Notes: generated from the letters alone by a model not told the origin. A stretch of DNA of 64,000 bases from Siminovitchia terrae (GCF_003605405.2 NZ_QYTW02000004.1:124001-188000), one strand, 5' to 3'. Positions 1 to 9,832 are shown, numbered from the stretch's first letter. Numbers and translations: made by a program.

Positions 1-136
1 GAATATCGTAAAAGAAAAACTTCTTTTGTTCATGGGCACTTTCCAATTTCCTTTTCGGATCCAGTATAAATTTGATTGCTATATAAAATAGATAAATAAT
101 TAAAGCCAAAATGACGAATCTAAATAATAAGATCAT
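1..136 (-). CDS. ysdB: YsdB, sigma-W pathway membrane protein (5' part only)
   Basis: The minus strand from 136 to the window edge encodes 45 residues beginning MILLFRFVILALIIYLFYIA, one N-terminal membrane segment followed by a DPKRKLE-type basic stretch, as I know from Bacillus YsdB. The start is fixed by a GGAGGG ribosome binding site about 10 bases upstream. The gene runs off the left edge, so the C-terminal two thirds are unseen. In B. subtilis ysdB is a sigma-W-dependent gene next to ysdC, and the same neighbour is present here. The function of the family is poorly defined. Confidence 0.8.
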   Translation of the reverse strand, partial: MILLFRFVILALIIYLFYIAIKFILDPKRKLESAHEQKKFFFYDI

Positions 137-164
137 GATGATGAGCCCTCCAATCCATAATCTA

Positions 165-200
165 CCTAATATACGGACAAACGCGATAAAAGGTTTCAAC
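165..200 (-). promoter_or_regulatory. Sigma-W-type promoter of ysdB
   Basis: On the minus strand TGAAAC (198-193) is followed after 17 bases by CGTA (175-172), matching the sigma-W consensus of TGAAAC, a 16-17 base gap and CGTA. It lies about 40 bases upstream of the ysdB start. ysdB is a known sigma-W target in B. subtilis, which supports the call. Confidence 0.7.
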
Positions 201-235
201 TTTGTTATAATTTTTTCATGGAGGATTGATAAATA

Positions 236-727
236 ATGACAATACAGGAATGGTTTGCTATGCAGCATGAATTGGACCGTTACATAGAAAAGGAACATGG
301 GCTGCAAGGAGAAGATTTATTTGAAAAAAAGGTTCTAGCTTTGCTTATTGAAATTGGTGAATTGGCGAACGAAACGAGAAGCTTTAAGTTTTGGAGTAAA
401 AAGCCCCCAGCCCCCCACGAGGATATTTTGGAGGAGTTTGTAGACGGTATCCATTTCATTTTATCTCTTGGACTGGAGCTTGGTTTCTCAGATCGCGAAT
501 ACTCTCTTGTATCCCAAGAAGCCAATGAAGATTTGAACCGTAGCTTTTTAAAGATTTACAGGCTGATTAATGATTTCCGTCAGTCAAAAGATGCCATGGA
601 TTTCGAGGAGCTTTTCCGGCAATATATTATTTTAGGACAGACGCTTGGCTTCACGCTATATGAAGTGCAGGAAGCGTATAAGAAGAAAAACGAAGTGAAT
701 TTCAAGCGCCAGCAAAACGGATATTAA
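236..727 (+). CDS. Dimeric dUTPase (all-alpha NTP pyrophosphatase)
   Basis: 163-residue, entirely helical protein of the dUTPase_2/MazG-like superfamily. These enzymes hydrolyse dUTP (and often dUDP) to dUMP and keep uracil out of DNA. The two metal-binding signatures are visible: E39-xx-E42 in LLIEIGELANE and E67-xx-D70 in LEEFVDGIHF, each on its own helix. An ATG start follows GGAGG at 8-10 bases. The gene is divergent from ysdB and lies about 80 bases before ysdC in the same direction. Bacillaceae carry such a gene here although B. subtilis does not. Substrate specificity is inferred from the family. Confidence 0.85.
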   Translation: MTIQEWFAMQHELDRYIEKEHGLQGEDLFEKKVLALLIEIGELANETRSFKFWSKKPPAPHEDILEEFVDGIHFILSLGLELGFSDREYSLVSQEANEDLNRSFLKIYRLINDFRQSKDAMDFEELFRQYIILGQTLGFTLYEVQEAYKKKNEVNFKRQQNGY

Positions 728-809
728 CGGACAGCAACTTCTTTGTGAATGCTTCTATTTTTCAGTATAATTTTAAAGAGGGAAAATTTTCAAAAGCGAG
801 GGATAATGA

Positions 810-1895
810 ATGAAACATCTCGACGAAAATTTAACAATGTTAAAAGATTTGACTGATGCCAAGGGGATTCCCGGCAATGAGCAAGAACCGCGTAGCATCA
901 TGAAAAAGTACATAGAGCCATACGCAGATGAGATTGAAACGGATGGCCTGGGAAGTTTGATTGCAAAAAAAACGGGTGATTCTGGCGGCCCCAAAATTAT
1001 GGTGGCTGGGCATTTGGATGAAGTAGGATTCATGATTACACAAATTGATGACAAGGGATTCCTTCGTTTCCAAACGGTTGGAGGATGGTGGAATCAGGTC
1101 ATGCTTGCCCAGCGAGTGACGATTGTTACTGCGAAAGGTGAAATTACAGGCGTTATTGGCTCCAAACCGCCGCATATTTTATCGGCAGAAGCACGGAAAA
1201 AGCCGGTGGAAATCAAAGATATGTTCATTGATATCGGAGCGTCGAGTAAGGAAGAAGCGAGAGAATGGGGAGTCTGCCCAGGTGACATGGTAGTTCCTTA
1301 CTTTGAATTTACTGTCATGAACAATGAGAAAATGCTTCTTGCCAAAGCTTGGGACAATCGGATTGGCTGCGCCATTGCCATCGATGTCCTGAAAAATTTA
1401 AAAGGCGAAAATCACCCCAATACTGTATACGGTGTAGGTACCGTACAAGAAGAGGTAGGATTGAGGGGAGCCAAAACAGCTGCAAATAAAATCACGCCGG
1501 ACATTGCTTTTGCAGTGGATGTCGGCATTGCTGGTGATACCCCGGGTGTTTCTGATAAGGAGGCGCAGGGGAAAATGGGAGAGGGGCCTCAAATCATATT
1601 ATATGATGCTTCAATGGTATCCCATAAAGGCCTGCGTGATTTCGTAACAGGGATAGCGGACGAATTGGGTATCCCATATCAATTTGATGCTATGCCTGGT
1701 GGTGGAACTGATGCAGGATCCACTCATCTGGCAGGTGAAGGTGCCCCGTCATTGGCCATTACAATCGCTACTCGCTATATCCATACACATGCAGCCCTTT
1801 TGCATCGTGATGACTATGAAAATGCAGTTAAACTCATTACTGAAGTAGTAAAGCGGCTGGATAAAGAAGCAGTGGGTAAAATTATTTTTGATTAA
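810..1895 (+). CDS. ysdC: M42 family glutamyl/leucyl aminopeptidase YsdC
   Basis: 361-residue cytosolic metallo-aminopeptidase of the M42 (tetrahedral/FrvX) family, which trims N-terminal residues from peptides. The co-catalytic metal ligands are all present: His in [10 protein letters not shown], Asp in KAWDNRIG, the Glu-Glu pair in [11 protein letters not shown], Asp in FAVDVGIAG and His in [10 protein letters not shown] near the C-terminus. Length is normal for the family. The start is ATG after an AAGCGAGG-like site. It is followed by its own terminator. Synteny with ysdB supports the symbol. Confidence 0.92.
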   Translation: MKHLDENLTMLKDLTDAKGIPGNEQEPRSIMKKYIEPYADEIETDGLGSLIAKKTGDSGGPKIMVAGHLDEVGFMITQIDDKGFLRFQTVGGWWNQVMLAQRVTIVTAKGEITGVIGSKPPHILSAEARKKPVEIKDMFIDIGASSKEEAREWGVCPGDMVVPYFEFTVMNNEKMLLAKAWDNRIGCAIAIDVLKNLKGENHPNTVYGVGTVQEEVGLRGAKTAANKITPDIAFAVDVGIAGDTPGVSDKEAQGKMGEGPQIILYDASMVSHKGLRDFVTGIADELGIPYQFDAMPGGGTDAGSTHLAGEGAPSLAITIATRYIHTHAALLHRDDYENAVKLITEVVKRLDKEAVGKIIFD

Positions 1896-1902
1896 TTGTC
1901 TG

Positions 1903-1934
1903 AAAGTGGGGAATAGAGTTCCCCGCTTTTTTCT
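1903..1934 (+). terminator. Rho-independent terminator of ysdC
   Basis: The stem GTGGGGAA / TTCCCCGC with a 4-base loop is followed by a T-rich run just after the ysdC stop codon. Confidence 0.85.
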
Positions 1935-1993
1935 TTTCAGCAAATCAATTTTGCTGTATTGTCTAATAAGAATACATAAAAAGGGAGAATAGT

Positions 1994-2446
1994 ATGGGGA
2001 ATGTATGGGAATATATTGTTGTTTTTCTTTTGGCTGGAGTACCCTGGATTGAAATAGCGGCGGCAATCCCGATTGCCATTATCAGCGGGTTGCAGCCTGT
2101 TCTGGTTGTGATACTCGGTTTTGCGGGAAATTTATTGACAACCATCCTTGTCGTCTATTTATTTGAACCTATTAAGAATTATCTTTTCAAAAAAAGAGGC
2201 GAACTAAAAGAAAGCAGCAAACGGGAGGCGCGGGCAAAAAGAATCTGGAACAAATATGGTCTGCCGGGCCTGGCTTTGCTTGGTCCTATTTTGATCGGCA
2301 TCCATATCGCTGCATTTATCGGATTGACTCTTGGTGCCGCAAAAAACTGGACTCTTCTTTGGACAACAATCAGTCTGCTGATCTGGTCAATCGTTTTCGG
2401 CGTCACCGCCTATTATGGAGTGGAGGCATTCAAGGTGTTTTTTTAG
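1994..2446 (+). CDS. Small multi-drug export family protein (COG2426)
   Basis: 150-residue integral membrane protein of the Sm_multidrug_ex family. The sequence shows an N-terminal helix (WEYIVVFLLAG), the family signature PWIEIAAAIPIAIISG, a second hydrophobic segment up to about residue 55, a basic cytoplasmic loop (KKRGELKESSKREARAKRIW) and two more membrane segments. The family name rests on sparse functional data, so actual transport of drugs is unproven. It stands alone between ysdC and repeat copy 1, with an AAGGGAGA ribosome binding site before ATG. Confidence 0.8.
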   Translation: MGNVWEYIVVFLLAGVPWIEIAAAIPIAIISGLQPVLVVILGFAGNLLTTILVVYLFEPIKNYLFKKRGELKESSKREARAKRIWNKYGLPGLALLGPILIGIHIAAFIGLTLGAAKNWTLLWTTISLLIWSIVFGVTAYYGVEAFKVFF

Positions 2447-2569
2447 CTTTAAGCGTGGGCAGTCTTAAGCGGAAGTTTGAATTGCTTTAACAAACAAAGA
2501 CTTCATAGCGTTCATACCTTGTTGCATCATTTGTGTGTTTGGGAGAATTTGAGCTGCCTGTAAGGCATT

Positions 2570-2763
2570 TTAACTTCATTCAGCAGAAGTCTCCCACTTC
2601 TGTAAATGGTGAGATGAATGCCTATTGGTATTCGATTCAGTGGGGGTTCAAACCCCGGCTGAATAAAGTTAAAGCCCCCGGCAGATGCCACAGATTTTCA
2701 GAGGAAACTTATCGAGCGGAGCTCGATAAAATCTGGGCGCAAATACGCCAAGGCGCATTTGAT
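2570..2763 (+). repeat. 194-bp structured repeat, copy 1
   Basis: Full-length member of a ten-copy family in this window. It runs from TTAACTTCATTCAGC to GCATTTGAT. It lies in the gap between the small export gene and sspI, immediately 3' of a short hairpin (TGCCTGTAAGGCA). It carries a few private substitutions, including GTAAATGG in the first hairpin and GCCCCCGGCAGATG. The open frame across it belongs to the repeat and is not a gene. Confidence 0.95.
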
Positions 2764-2787
2764 TTGGATCCGTTAAACTTTCATCTC

Positions 2788-2823
2788 ATAAAAAAAGCGG
2801 ACGGTTACACCGCCGCTTTATGT
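2788..2823 (-). terminator. Terminator of sspI
   Basis: Read on the minus strand, AAGCGG...CCGCTT is followed by a run of T just beyond the sspI stop. Confidence 0.8.
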
Positions 2824-3030
2824 CTGTTTCAAGCCATTTTCAAGTGTACCAAGCATCTTGTTTTTCTCCTGATCATCTGCGTTCTGCCAGATCACTTCAA
2901 AAAGCACGCCTAGTCCAGGCAAATATTTCTCCTCGCCTTTCTGCATGGCGTCTACAATCGTGTCACGTAATTGTTCTTGATTGTTTTCAGCAACATTGTG
3001 GATTACGGCTCTTCTAATGTTAAGATCCAT
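2818..3030 (-). CDS. sspI: Small acid-soluble spore protein I
   Basis: 70-residue SspI-family protein made in the developing forespore. The conserved blocks are clear: [13 protein letters not shown] at the start, [30 protein letters not shown] in the middle and LGTLENGLK at the end. The ATG at 3030 was chosen over a TTG one codon earlier because AAGGAG sits 8 bases upstream and the B. subtilis protein begins MDLN. It has its own terminator. B. subtilis also places sspI next to ysgA. Confidence 0.95.
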   Translation of the reverse strand: MDLNIRRAVIHNVAENNQEQLRDTIVDAMQKGEEKYLPGLGVLFEVIWQNADDQEKNKMLGTLENGLKQT

Positions 3031-3254
3031 CAAATTGGCTCCTTTTCAAAAGATTCTTCCTTTAGCTTTTCGCAAACGAGTTGAATTATGCATAAAATTA
3101 GGCGGCAAAGTAACGAGCAACGGATGTTTGCTTTTTGATACAGGAGCAGTACATAAACAAGCCAACGAAGAGATTTTGCCGCTTATTATTTGGTGACTCT
3201 TTGAACTTCCACTATAATGAAAAAAGAATTGTCCCGAAAGGAATTGGATGATGC
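3031..3254 (+). other. Short intergenic stretch with a possible 49-codon frame
   Basis: Between sspI and ysgA a plus-strand frame ending at 3196 (...LGGKVTSNGCLLFDTGAVHKQANEEILPLIIW) looks peptide-like, but it has no good start site and overlaps the divergent sspI promoter region. I do not recognise a family. It may be chance or a gene remnant. Confidence 0.2.
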
Positions 3255-4013
3255 ATGGAAGAACTTAAATCCGCGAAAAATGTGCGGGTCAAGGAATGGA
3301 AAAAATTACTTACAAAAAAAGGGCGGGATCAATCCGGCAAATATATATTAGAAGGCGCCCATTTAATTGAAGAAGCTTTGAAATCCGATGATATTATTGA
3401 AATAATGGTTCAAAGCAATTATACTGCTTTCGAGCTTGAACGGTTGAGAAAGTTTCCGGTAACATTGATCTCTGCAGAGATCAGCCAATCCATCTCAGCA
3501 ACTGAAACTCCCCAGGGTATATTTGCAGTATGTAAAAAAAGAACTGCGGGAGTGGATCCTGCCATTCATCGAAAACTGCTTCTTCTTGACGGGGTACAGG
3601 ATCCCGGCAATATTGGAACGATGATCCGGACGGCAGATGCAGCAGGAATCGATGCCGTTATTTTTGGGGAAGGAACAGGGGATCTTTATAACCCCAAGGT
3701 GATTCGTTCAGCTCAGGGAAGTCATTTTCATTTGCAAATGGAAACTGGAGATTTAATGGAGTGGATAAAAAAGTTACATGCTGCTAATATTTCGGTTTAC
3801 GGAACGGCCCTTGAAAATGCAGTACCTTTTACTAATGTTCCCGCATCAGATTCCTTCGCTTTGATTATGGGCAATGAAGGAGCCGGAGTAGCCCCCGCCC
3901 TTCTTCAGCAGACGGATAAAAACTTATATATTCCACTCTATGGAAAAAGTGAATCCCTCAATGTTGCGATAGCTGCGGGCATATTGCTTTATCATTTGCG
4001 AAAACCGATTTGA
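3255..4013 (+). CDS. ysgA: TrmH/SpoU family RNA 2'-O-methyltransferase YsgA
   Basis: 252-residue SpoU-class (SPOUT knot) methyltransferase that uses AdoMet to modify a ribose in rRNA. An N-terminal substrate-binding domain of about 90 residues (VKEWKKLLTKKGRDQSGKYILEG) precedes the catalytic domain, where the three SpoU motifs are visible: QDPGNIGTMIRTADAAG, LIMGNEGAGV and IPLYGKSESLNVAIAAGILLYHL. The exact rRNA position is unknown. It sits directly before the pheST leader, whose promoter overlaps its stop codon. Confidence 0.9.
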   Translation: MEELKSAKNVRVKEWKKLLTKKGRDQSGKYILEGAHLIEEALKSDDIIEIMVQSNYTAFELERLRKFPVTLISAEISQSISATETPQGIFAVCKKRTAGVDPAIHRKLLLLDGVQDPGNIGTMIRTADAAGIDAVIFGEGTGDLYNPKVIRSAQGSHFHLQMETGDLMEWIKKLHAANISVYGTALENAVPFTNVPASDSFALIMGNEGAGVAPALLQQTDKNLYIPLYGKSESLNVAIAAGILLYHLRKPI

Positions 4014-4038
4014 AATTATTGCTCGGAACGTCTATAAT
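4010..4038 (+). promoter_or_regulatory. Sigma-A promoter of the pheST leader
   Basis: TTGAAA at 4010-4015 and TATAAT at 4033-4038 are separated by 17 bases. The -35 overlaps the ysgA stop codon and the -10 precedes the T-box leader. Confidence 0.75.
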
Positions 4039-4044
4039 GTGAAT

Positions 4045-4320
4045 ATCTTAATATAGTGAATGACTATGATGGAGAAAAGTAGCCGGAGGACGCTTACAGG
4101 GAGAAAGTGCCATGACTGCAAGCACTTTTAGTTGGAAATCCAGGTGAAGTTCACCTCCTGAGTCGGCATCGGGACCGTCATTGCAGATTTTTATCTATAA
4201 TTTCGTAAAGATGCACCGGCCTAGCCGTTATGACAATGAAGTGAACATGAGAATGTTTATAAGGGTGGTACCGCGACCATAGCCTCGTCCCTTTTTGGGG
4301 GCGGGCTTTTTTTATTGTCT
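4045..4320 (+). ncRNA. T-box leader (tRNA-Phe responsive) of pheST
   Basis: The near-universal T-box motif AAGGGTGGTACCGCG is at 4261-4275, just before the terminator. Upstream are an AG-bulge-like GGGAGAAAGTGC with its paired GCAAGCAC and, on the 3' side of stem I, GAAGTTCACCTCCTGAGT. TTC at 4150-4152 is the likely specifier, a Phe codon. Uncharged tRNA-Phe would pair with the specifier and the T-box bulge, stabilise the antiterminator and allow pheST transcription. Confidence 0.95.
4281..4313 (+). terminator. Regulated terminator of the T-box leader
   Basis: AGCCTCGTCC pairs with GGGGCGGGC, followed by seven T. Its 5' arm competes with the T-box antiterminator. Confidence 0.9.
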
Positions 4321-4373
4321 TCGTTTCGGCTTGCCGTAACTTTGTATTGGATTAAAAGAAGGAGGATATATAA

Positions 4374-5411
4374 ATGGAGCAAAAGTTGAAAGAACTGGAG
4401 CGGAAGGCTCTTGAGGAAGTTAGAGCTGCTTCGGATTTAAAAGAGTTGAACCAAGTGCGTGTTTCTTATCTTGGAAAAAAAGGACCGATTACCGAAGTAT
4501 TGCGGGGAATGGGGAAACTGTCAGCAGAAGAGCGGCCAAAAATGGGAGCTCTCGGAAATATGATCAGAGAGACCATTACAAAGGCGATTGAAAATAAGAA
4601 TGTGGAACTTGAAAATGAAGCTGTCGCCAAGAAGCTAGAAGCTGAAACAATTGATGTGACGCTTCCAGGAAGGTCGGTCGCAACAGGGAACCGTCATCCG
4701 CTCACAAAAATCATCGAAGAGATCGAGGATTTGTTCATCGGGATGGGATATAAAATAGCGGAAGGACCTGAAGTCGAGCAAGATTATTACAACTTTGAAG
4801 CTTTGAACTTTCCGAAAGGACATCCTTCGCGAGACATGCAGGATTCCTTTTATATCACTGAAGAAATTTTAATGCGTACTCATACATCGCCGGTTCAGGC
4901 CAGAACAATGAAGAAGCATGAAGGAAAAGGGCCTGTTAAAATCATTTGCCCGGGAAAAGTGTATCGGCGCGACAACGATGATGCTACACACTCTCATCAG
5001 TTCATGCAGATCGAAGGCCTTGTCGTCGATGAAAATATCACAATGGGTGATTTAAAAGGGACGCTTGAAGTATTCGCTAAAAAGATTTTCGGTGCTGACC
5101 GTGAAATTCGTCTGCGCCCAAGCTTCTTCCCATTTACAGAGCCTTCTGTGGAAATGGATATTTCCTGCAAAATTTGTCACGGAGAAGGCTGCAGGGTATG
5201 TAAACAAACTGGTTGGATCGAAGTGTTGGGTGCAGGTATGGTTCATCCGAACGTTTTGGAAATGGCCGGTTTCGATTCAAAGAAATATACAGGTTTTGCT
5301 TTCGGAATGGGGCCCGACAGGATTGCTATGCTGAAATACGGAATTGAAGACATTCGCCATTTCTATACGAATGATATCCGGTTCCTTAAACAATTTGCTG
5401 TTCAAGAATAA
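4374..5411 (+). CDS. pheS: Phenylalanyl-tRNA synthetase alpha chain
   Basis: 345-residue catalytic subunit of the alpha2-beta2 enzyme that charges tRNA-Phe. An N-terminal coiled coil (about residues 1-90) contacts tRNA. The class II core follows, with motif 2 around [12 protein letters not shown] and [19 protein letters not shown], and motif 3 as [18 protein letters not shown]. The zinc-like cysteine cluster [17 protein letters not shown] is intact. An AAGGAGGA site precedes ATG. pheT follows 17 bases later, and both are controlled by the T-box leader. Confidence 0.98.
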   Translation: MEQKLKELERKALEEVRAASDLKELNQVRVSYLGKKGPITEVLRGMGKLSAEERPKMGALGNMIRETITKAIENKNVELENEAVAKKLEAETIDVTLPGRSVATGNRHPLTKIIEEIEDLFIGMGYKIAEGPEVEQDYYNFEALNFPKGHPSRDMQDSFYITEEILMRTHTSPVQARTMKKHEGKGPVKIICPGKVYRRDNDDATHSHQFMQIEGLVVDENITMGDLKGTLEVFAKKIFGADREIRLRPSFFPFTEPSVEMDISCKICHGEGCRVCKQTGWIEVLGAGMVHPNVLEMAGFDSKKYTGFAFGMGPDRIAMLKYGIEDIRHFYTNDIRFLKQFAVQE

Positions 5412-5428
5412 TTCGGGAGGTTAAACAC

Positions 5429-7843
5429 ATGTTGGTTTCATATAAATGGCTGCAGGATTATGTCGATTTAAATGGTGTTTCCGCAGCTGAATTAGCTGAA
5501 AAAATAACAAGAAGCGGTATTGAAGTAGATGGAGTTGAAAAATTGAGTGATGGAGTGAAGGACGTCGTTGTTGGGGAAGTCCTTGATTGCACTCAGCATC
5601 CACAAGCCGATAAATTGAAAGTGTGTAAGGTTGATATTGGTGAAGGAGAGCCCGTCCAAATCATTTGCGGGGCACCGAACGTTGCTAAAGGACAAAAGGT
5701 GCCTGTTGCAAAAGTAGGTGCTGTCCTTCCAGGCAATTTTAAAATAAAAAGGGCTAAACTCCGCGGCGAGGAATCAAATGGAATGATTTGCTCACTTCAG
5801 GAGCTTGGCTTTGAAGGAAAGCTTGTACCAAAAGAGTTCGCCGAAGGAATCTATGTATTCCCTGCAGACGCTGAGGTTGGTTCCGATGCATTGTCATTGT
5901 TAAACATGGACGATGAAGTACTTGAGCTTGATTTGACTCCCAATCGTGCAGATGCGCTTAGTATGATTGGCGTCGCTTATGAATCAGCGGCTATTTTGGG
6001 GGAAACAGTTCAGTTACCGGAAATTTCCTATGAAGCTTCTAAAGAGAAAGCTTCTGACTATATTGCTGTAAAAGTAGAAGCTCCAAAGGAAAATCCACTT
6101 TATACAGCAAAGGTCATAAAAAATGTGAAAATCGGACCTTCTCCTTTATGGATGCAGGGCCGTCTGATGTCAGCGGGCATTCGACCTCACAATAATGTCG
6201 TCGATATCACAAACTATATTTTACTTGAATATGGCCAGCCTCTTCATGCTTTCGATTATGACCAGTTCGGTTCAAAGGAAGTGGTTGTCCGTCTGGCAAA
6301 AGAAGGAGAGAAGATCACAACGCTTGATGATGCGGAGCGTAAATTGACTTCCGATCAGCTTGTCATTACCAATGGAACTGTTCCTGTAGCACTCGCAGGT
6401 GTGATGGGGGGAGCGGATTCAGAGGTAAGTGATGAAACAACAACCATTTTGTTGGAGTCTGCTTATTTTACAGGTGGATCGATTCGGAGAACGTCAAAAT
6501 ATCATGGCTTGAGAAGTGAAGCAAGCAGCCGCTATGAAAAAGGTGTTGATCCGAATAGGGTAAAACCGGCAGCAGAGCGTGCGGCTGAGTTAATAGCAAA
6601 ATATGCTGGCGGAGAAGTGCTTGAAGGGCTTGTAGAAGATGACCAGTTAACAATCGAGCCAGCGGTTGTATCGATATCTTTGGAAAAAGTTAACCGTGTT
6701 CTCGGTACGGACATCACTTCAGCAGAAGTCGTGAAGATTTTTGAAAGACTGCAATTCGATGTAGTAGTTGAAGAAGATGTATTTACTGTAACCGTACCAA
6801 CCCGCAGGGGAGACATTACAATCGAAGAGGACTTGGTTGAAGAGGTTGCACGTCTATATGGCTATGACCATCTTCCGAAAACTTTGCCTAGAGGAGAAGC
6901 AACTCCAGGCGGTTTGAGCAAAATTCAAGAAAAGCGCAGAACAGCAAGGGGCTTCCTTGAAGGAGCCGGCTTGTTTCAGGCGATCACCTACTCTTTGACT
7001 AGCGAAGAAAAGGCATCCATGTTTTCAATTGAAAAACGTCCGCCTGTCACTCTATCTATGCCGATGAGCGAAGAGCGGAGCCGGTTGAGATTAAGTCTTG
7101 TTCCACAAATGCTTGAAGCAATCTCGTATAATGTGGCCAGGAAAAATGAATCAGTGGCCCTTTACGAAATAGGCTCTGTTTTTCTGAATAAAGGTGAAGG
7201 TAAGCAGCCGGAAGAACGGGAGCATATTGCCGGAGCTGTTACAGGCCTATGGGTGGATAATGCCTGGCAGGGAGAGAAAAAGCCGGTTGACTTTTATGTA
7301 GTCACAGGAATCCTGGAAGGCTTGTTTAAGAAGCTGGGGCTTGAGGAGCATATCTCATGGCAGGCCGTTCAAATGGATGGTATGCATCCAGGACGAACAG
7401 CGGAAGTCTTATTGGATGGAGAAGTCATAGGATTTGTCGGGCAGGTTCATCCCAACTTGCAAAAAGACCTTGACCTGAAGGAAACCTATGTATTTGAAAT
7501 CCAAGCTGAACCAGTTTTTGATTACGAGCTTCCTGAATTGCGCTATGTCCCAATCCCTCGTTATCCATCAATTGCACGAGACATTGCACTTGTTGTGGAT
7601 AAGGATGTCCATGCAGCAACGCTCGAATCAATCATTAAAGATTCCGGCAGAAAGCTATTGAGAGACGTTCATGTATTCGATCTCTATGAAGGAAAGAATA
7701 TGGAAAAGGGTAAAAAATCCATTGCCTTTTCACTGACCTATGCTGATCCTGAAAGAACACTAACGGACGAGGAAGTCACAAAAACCCATGAAAAAGTATT
7801 GTCAGCATTGAAAGAAAAAGCTGGTGCAGAGCTTCGCAGCTAG
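5429..7843 (+). CDS. pheT: Phenylalanyl-tRNA synthetase beta chain
   Basis: 804-residue beta subunit, normal length. Domains in order: an EMAP/tRNA-binding fold (about 40-150, [23 protein letters not shown]), B3/B4 editing domain that removes mischarged Tyr (about 205-380), B5 domain (about 405-475), a catalytic-like core and the C-terminal ferredoxin-like anticodon-binding domain (about 710-804, [16 protein letters not shown]). It is co-transcribed with pheS; a GGGAGG site precedes ATG. Confidence 0.98.
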   Translation: MLVSYKWLQDYVDLNGVSAAELAEKITRSGIEVDGVEKLSDGVKDVVVGEVLDCTQHPQADKLKVCKVDIGEGEPVQIICGAPNVAKGQKVPVAKVGAVLPGNFKIKRAKLRGEESNGMICSLQELGFEGKLVPKEFAEGIYVFPADAEVGSDALSLLNMDDEVLELDLTPNRADALSMIGVAYESAAILGETVQLPEISYEASKEKASDYIAVKVEAPKENPLYTAKVIKNVKIGPSPLWMQGRLMSAGIRPHNNVVDITNYILLEYGQPLHAFDYDQFGSKEVVVRLAKEGEKITTLDDAERKLTSDQLVITNGTVPVALAGVMGGADSEVSDETTTILLESAYFTGGSIRRTSKYHGLRSEASSRYEKGVDPNRVKPAAERAAELIAKYAGGEVLEGLVEDDQLTIEPAVVSISLEKVNRVLGTDITSAEVVKIFERLQFDVVVEEDVFTVTVPTRRGDITIEEDLVEEVARLYGYDHLPKTLPRGEATPGGLSKIQEKRRTARGFLEGAGLFQAITYSLTSEEKASMFSIEKRPPVTLSMPMSEERSRLRLSLVPQMLEAISYNVARKNESVALYEIGSVFLNKGEGKQPEEREHIAGAVTGLWVDNAWQGEKKPVDFYVVTGILEGLFKKLGLEEHISWQAVQMDGMHPGRTAEVLLDGEVIGFVGQVHPNLQKDLDLKETYVFEIQAEPVFDYELPELRYVPIPRYPSIARDIALVVDKDVHAATLESIIKDSGRKLLRDVHVFDLYEGKNMEKGKKSIAFSLTYADPERTLTDEEVTKTHEKVLSALKEKAGAELRS

Positions 7844-7876
7844 GAACAAGAAGCACAAGCGCCTTTTATTTCCTCC

Positions 7877-7905
7877 AAAGACCGGGACATCAATCCCAGT
7901 CTTTT
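7877..7905 (+). terminator. Terminator of pheST
   Basis: AAAGACCGGGA pairs with TCCCAGTCTTT around a short loop, followed by a weak T run. Confidence 0.75.
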
Positions 7906-7970
7906 CAAATGTTTTTCATGGATTGAGGGAGACGCTTTGCTGAAATGTGATAGAATGTCCTTATAGAAGA

Positions 7971-8112
7971 AGTTCAAAAAGTCACCGAATATAAGCGGAA
8001 AATCTCTTCGTTGACTTGTTTCTGTGGGTTTATGTATCTAAAAGGCATACATTCCGCTGTGTGAAACAAGCCGCCTCGCCCTTTTTACTTCTAATTTGGA
8101 AACTTTTTGAAC
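7971..8112. repeat. MITE-like hairpin repeat, about 142 bp
   Basis: A perfect 11-base inverted repeat (GTTCAAAAAGT / ACTTTTTGAAC) bounds the segment. Inside are nested inverted pairs, AAGCGGAAA / TTCCGCT and CTTGTTTC / GAAACAAG, so the segment can fold into a long imperfect cruciform. It has no coding frame. It resembles miniature inverted-repeat elements scattered in Bacillus genomes; that comparison is from memory. It fills the gap between pheT and ctaG. Confidence 0.7.
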
Positions 8113-8173
8113 ACACACTTATAAACCTGTTTCATCCTTCATGGCTGTCCATGAAAGGGGGAGGAGGATCAAT

Positions 8174-9031
8174 GTGAATTGGAATATTTTCTCGGGCTTT
8201 ACTTGGTACGAGATGTGGAGCCCGATAACTTTTATGGTCGTTGCATTAGCTTCGGTCATTTATGCAAAAAAAATCATGCATTCTTCCAACTATAAGGTTA
8301 CAAAGAAGCAAATGGCCTATTATTATACAGCGGCAGTTTTGTTTTATATTGTTAAAGGCAGTCCGTTAAAAATAGCTGCTGACTATTTTTCTTTCAGTGC
8401 TCATGTAATCGAGGTCATGACAGTATTGTTCATTGTACTGCCATTGTTCATTTTAAGTATGCCTCCCCAATGGATTCGGCAATATTTCTGGAATCACAGG
8501 CTGAAATTTACGATTAAGCTGCTAGGACACCCATGGATGGCTGCATTGCTGTTTAACGGAGCATTAACTGTTTATTTTGCGCCGCCATTATTCAACGTTA
8601 TTCAGCAAAGTGTAATACTTTCGATTATCAGCCAAATCTTTCTGATTTTTACCGGCTTCTTGATGTGGTGGACGATTATTATGCCATTGCCGGAGATTAG
8701 CAAATTCTCGTATTTCACGAGGGTTGCGTATATTTTTCTGAACTCAGTTTTACTGATGCCGATTGGAATTTTTCTACTTATTGGGATAACGGAGGCACAT
8801 TATACGTTATATACGGCAGTGGCTGGAGAACTGTTTCCATCGCTGTCAGCGGTTTATGACCAGCAGCTTGGCGGAGGTATTTTGAAAGTCATCCAACTCA
8901 CAAGCTATGGAATTGCCCTTTTTTGTCTCATTGGAAACTGGAGTAAGAAAGAAGATGAGCGTGAAGGCCAGATTGATGATGAAAATATTCGTGTTGTCCA
9001 AGGTGTAGTGATTCATTTGCCGAAAAAATAA
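8174..9031 (+). CDS. ctaG: Cytochrome c oxidase assembly factor CtaG
   Basis: 285-residue polytopic membrane protein of the caa3_CtaG family, needed in B. subtilis for active caa3 oxidase and thought to help copper delivery. About seven hydrophobic segments can be counted, with the N-terminal family signature FSGFTWYEMWSP and MTVLFIVLPLFILSMPPQWIRQYFW. A GTG at 8174 was chosen because GGAGGAGG lies 6-8 bases upstream and homologues begin near there; an in-frame ATG at 8141 has no ribosome binding site. It is monocistronic between the MITE-like repeat and a convergent gene. Confidence 0.85.
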   Translation: MNWNIFSGFTWYEMWSPITFMVVALASVIYAKKIMHSSNYKVTKKQMAYYYTAAVLFYIVKGSPLKIAADYFSFSAHVIEVMTVLFIVLPLFILSMPPQWIRQYFWNHRLKFTIKLLGHPWMAALLFNGALTVYFAPPLFNVIQQSVILSIISQIFLIFTGFLMWWTIIMPLPEISKFSYFTRVAYIFLNSVLLMPIGIFLLIGITEAHYTLYTAVAGELFPSLSAVYDQQLGGGILKVIQLTSYGIALFCLIGNWSKKEDEREGQIDDENIRVVQGVVIHLPKK

Positions 9032-9070
9032 AAGCTGCTGTGGCTTAAAAATGCCAATAGCAGCTTTTTA
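9029..9070. terminator. Bidirectional terminator between ctaG and the NRDE gene
   Basis: AAAAGCTGCT and AGCAGCTTTTT form a long stem with A and T tails on both sides. It serves the two convergent genes. Confidence 0.85.
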
Positions 9071-9832
9071 GTTTTTCTCCGATATAAACGTAAACTCTTT
9101 TTCATCTGCCCCATGTGACATAAACGTCTTTTCAATAAAATGGATTTTTTGATTTTGATCAATAGTCAGAACGGTTGAGCAGCGTGTCCCATAATCAGGG
9201 CTTTTGATAAAGATGGAAGATAGTGTCTTTTCAAGCTGTAAAGGAACGCCGGTTCGCGGTAATTTCTCTTCTGGCGCTGTTTCTTGATCGCCAAGGAGGG
9301 CAAAGAGTTGTTCATGATTCAATCCGTTGTCCAGCATCTGTTTTAATTTTCGCTTGCCTTTTTCAACTTTAGGCCATGGAGTATCAAGCTGGTCATTGCT
9401 CAGCCCGTAAATACCAGGCTCCAGTTGTTTGATTTCGTTCCCGATATTAGAGTAATACATCAGGCTGTCCCCATCTGAAACGAATAAATTGAATCCTCTA
9501 TAGTTCAAATTTTCTTGTTGAAGCTTTTTTAAAAACTCGAAAGAGGATTCGTCTCCGGCCAAAAAGTCGCGGACGATATGTCCCCTTGATTTTTTATCTG
9601 CTTTTTCAAATTCCGAAGGGTTCCTATAATTAGTAAGCGCGGCAAATCTGCCAGTCCGGGTGACACCCATCCAAGTGCCCATTTGTTCCAAGTCCCTGCC
9701 AGCTAAAATAGAAGGATTGTCTTCCCAAAAATATGCCGCTTTAGTAGGACGTTTGTAAAATTCGTCCCGATTTGCTGCTGTAATCAAGTTATAATTTGGA
9801 TGGCAGCGATAAGCAATAAAAATGATACACAT
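9068..9832 (-). CDS. NRDE (TANGO2) family protein
   Basis: 254-residue protein of the NRDE/TANGO2 family, an N-terminal nucleophile-like fold whose bacterial function is not established. The start MCIIFIAY exposes Cys2, as the family requires. The eponymous AANRDEFYKRPT follows at about residue 22, then GTWMGVTRTGRFAALTNYR and GLSNDQLDTPWPKVEKGK. The ATG at 9832 is preceded by GGAGAG, and upstream in-frame codons are not needed. It is convergent with ctaG and upstream of the MFS gene in the opposite sense of the backbone. Confidence 0.88.
   Translation of the reverse strand: MCIIFIAYRCHPNYNLITAANRDEFYKRPTKAAYFWEDNPSILAGRDLEQMGTWMGVTRTGRFAALTNYRNPSEFEKADKKSRGHIVRDFLAGDESSFEFLKKLQQENLNYRGFNLFVSDGDSLMYYSNIGNEIKQLEPGIYGLSNDQLDTPWPKVEKGKRKLKQMLDNGLNHEQLFALLGDQETAPEEKLPRTGVPLQLEKTLSSIFIKSPDYGTRCSTVLTIDQNQKIHFIEKTFMSHGADEKEFTFISEKN

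Noticed and set aside
2533-2913. Open frames reading [24 protein letters not shown]... at each repeat copy
   Set aside because: The frame belongs to the repeat; it is broken by indels or stops in copies 2 and 8, while the hairpins persist.
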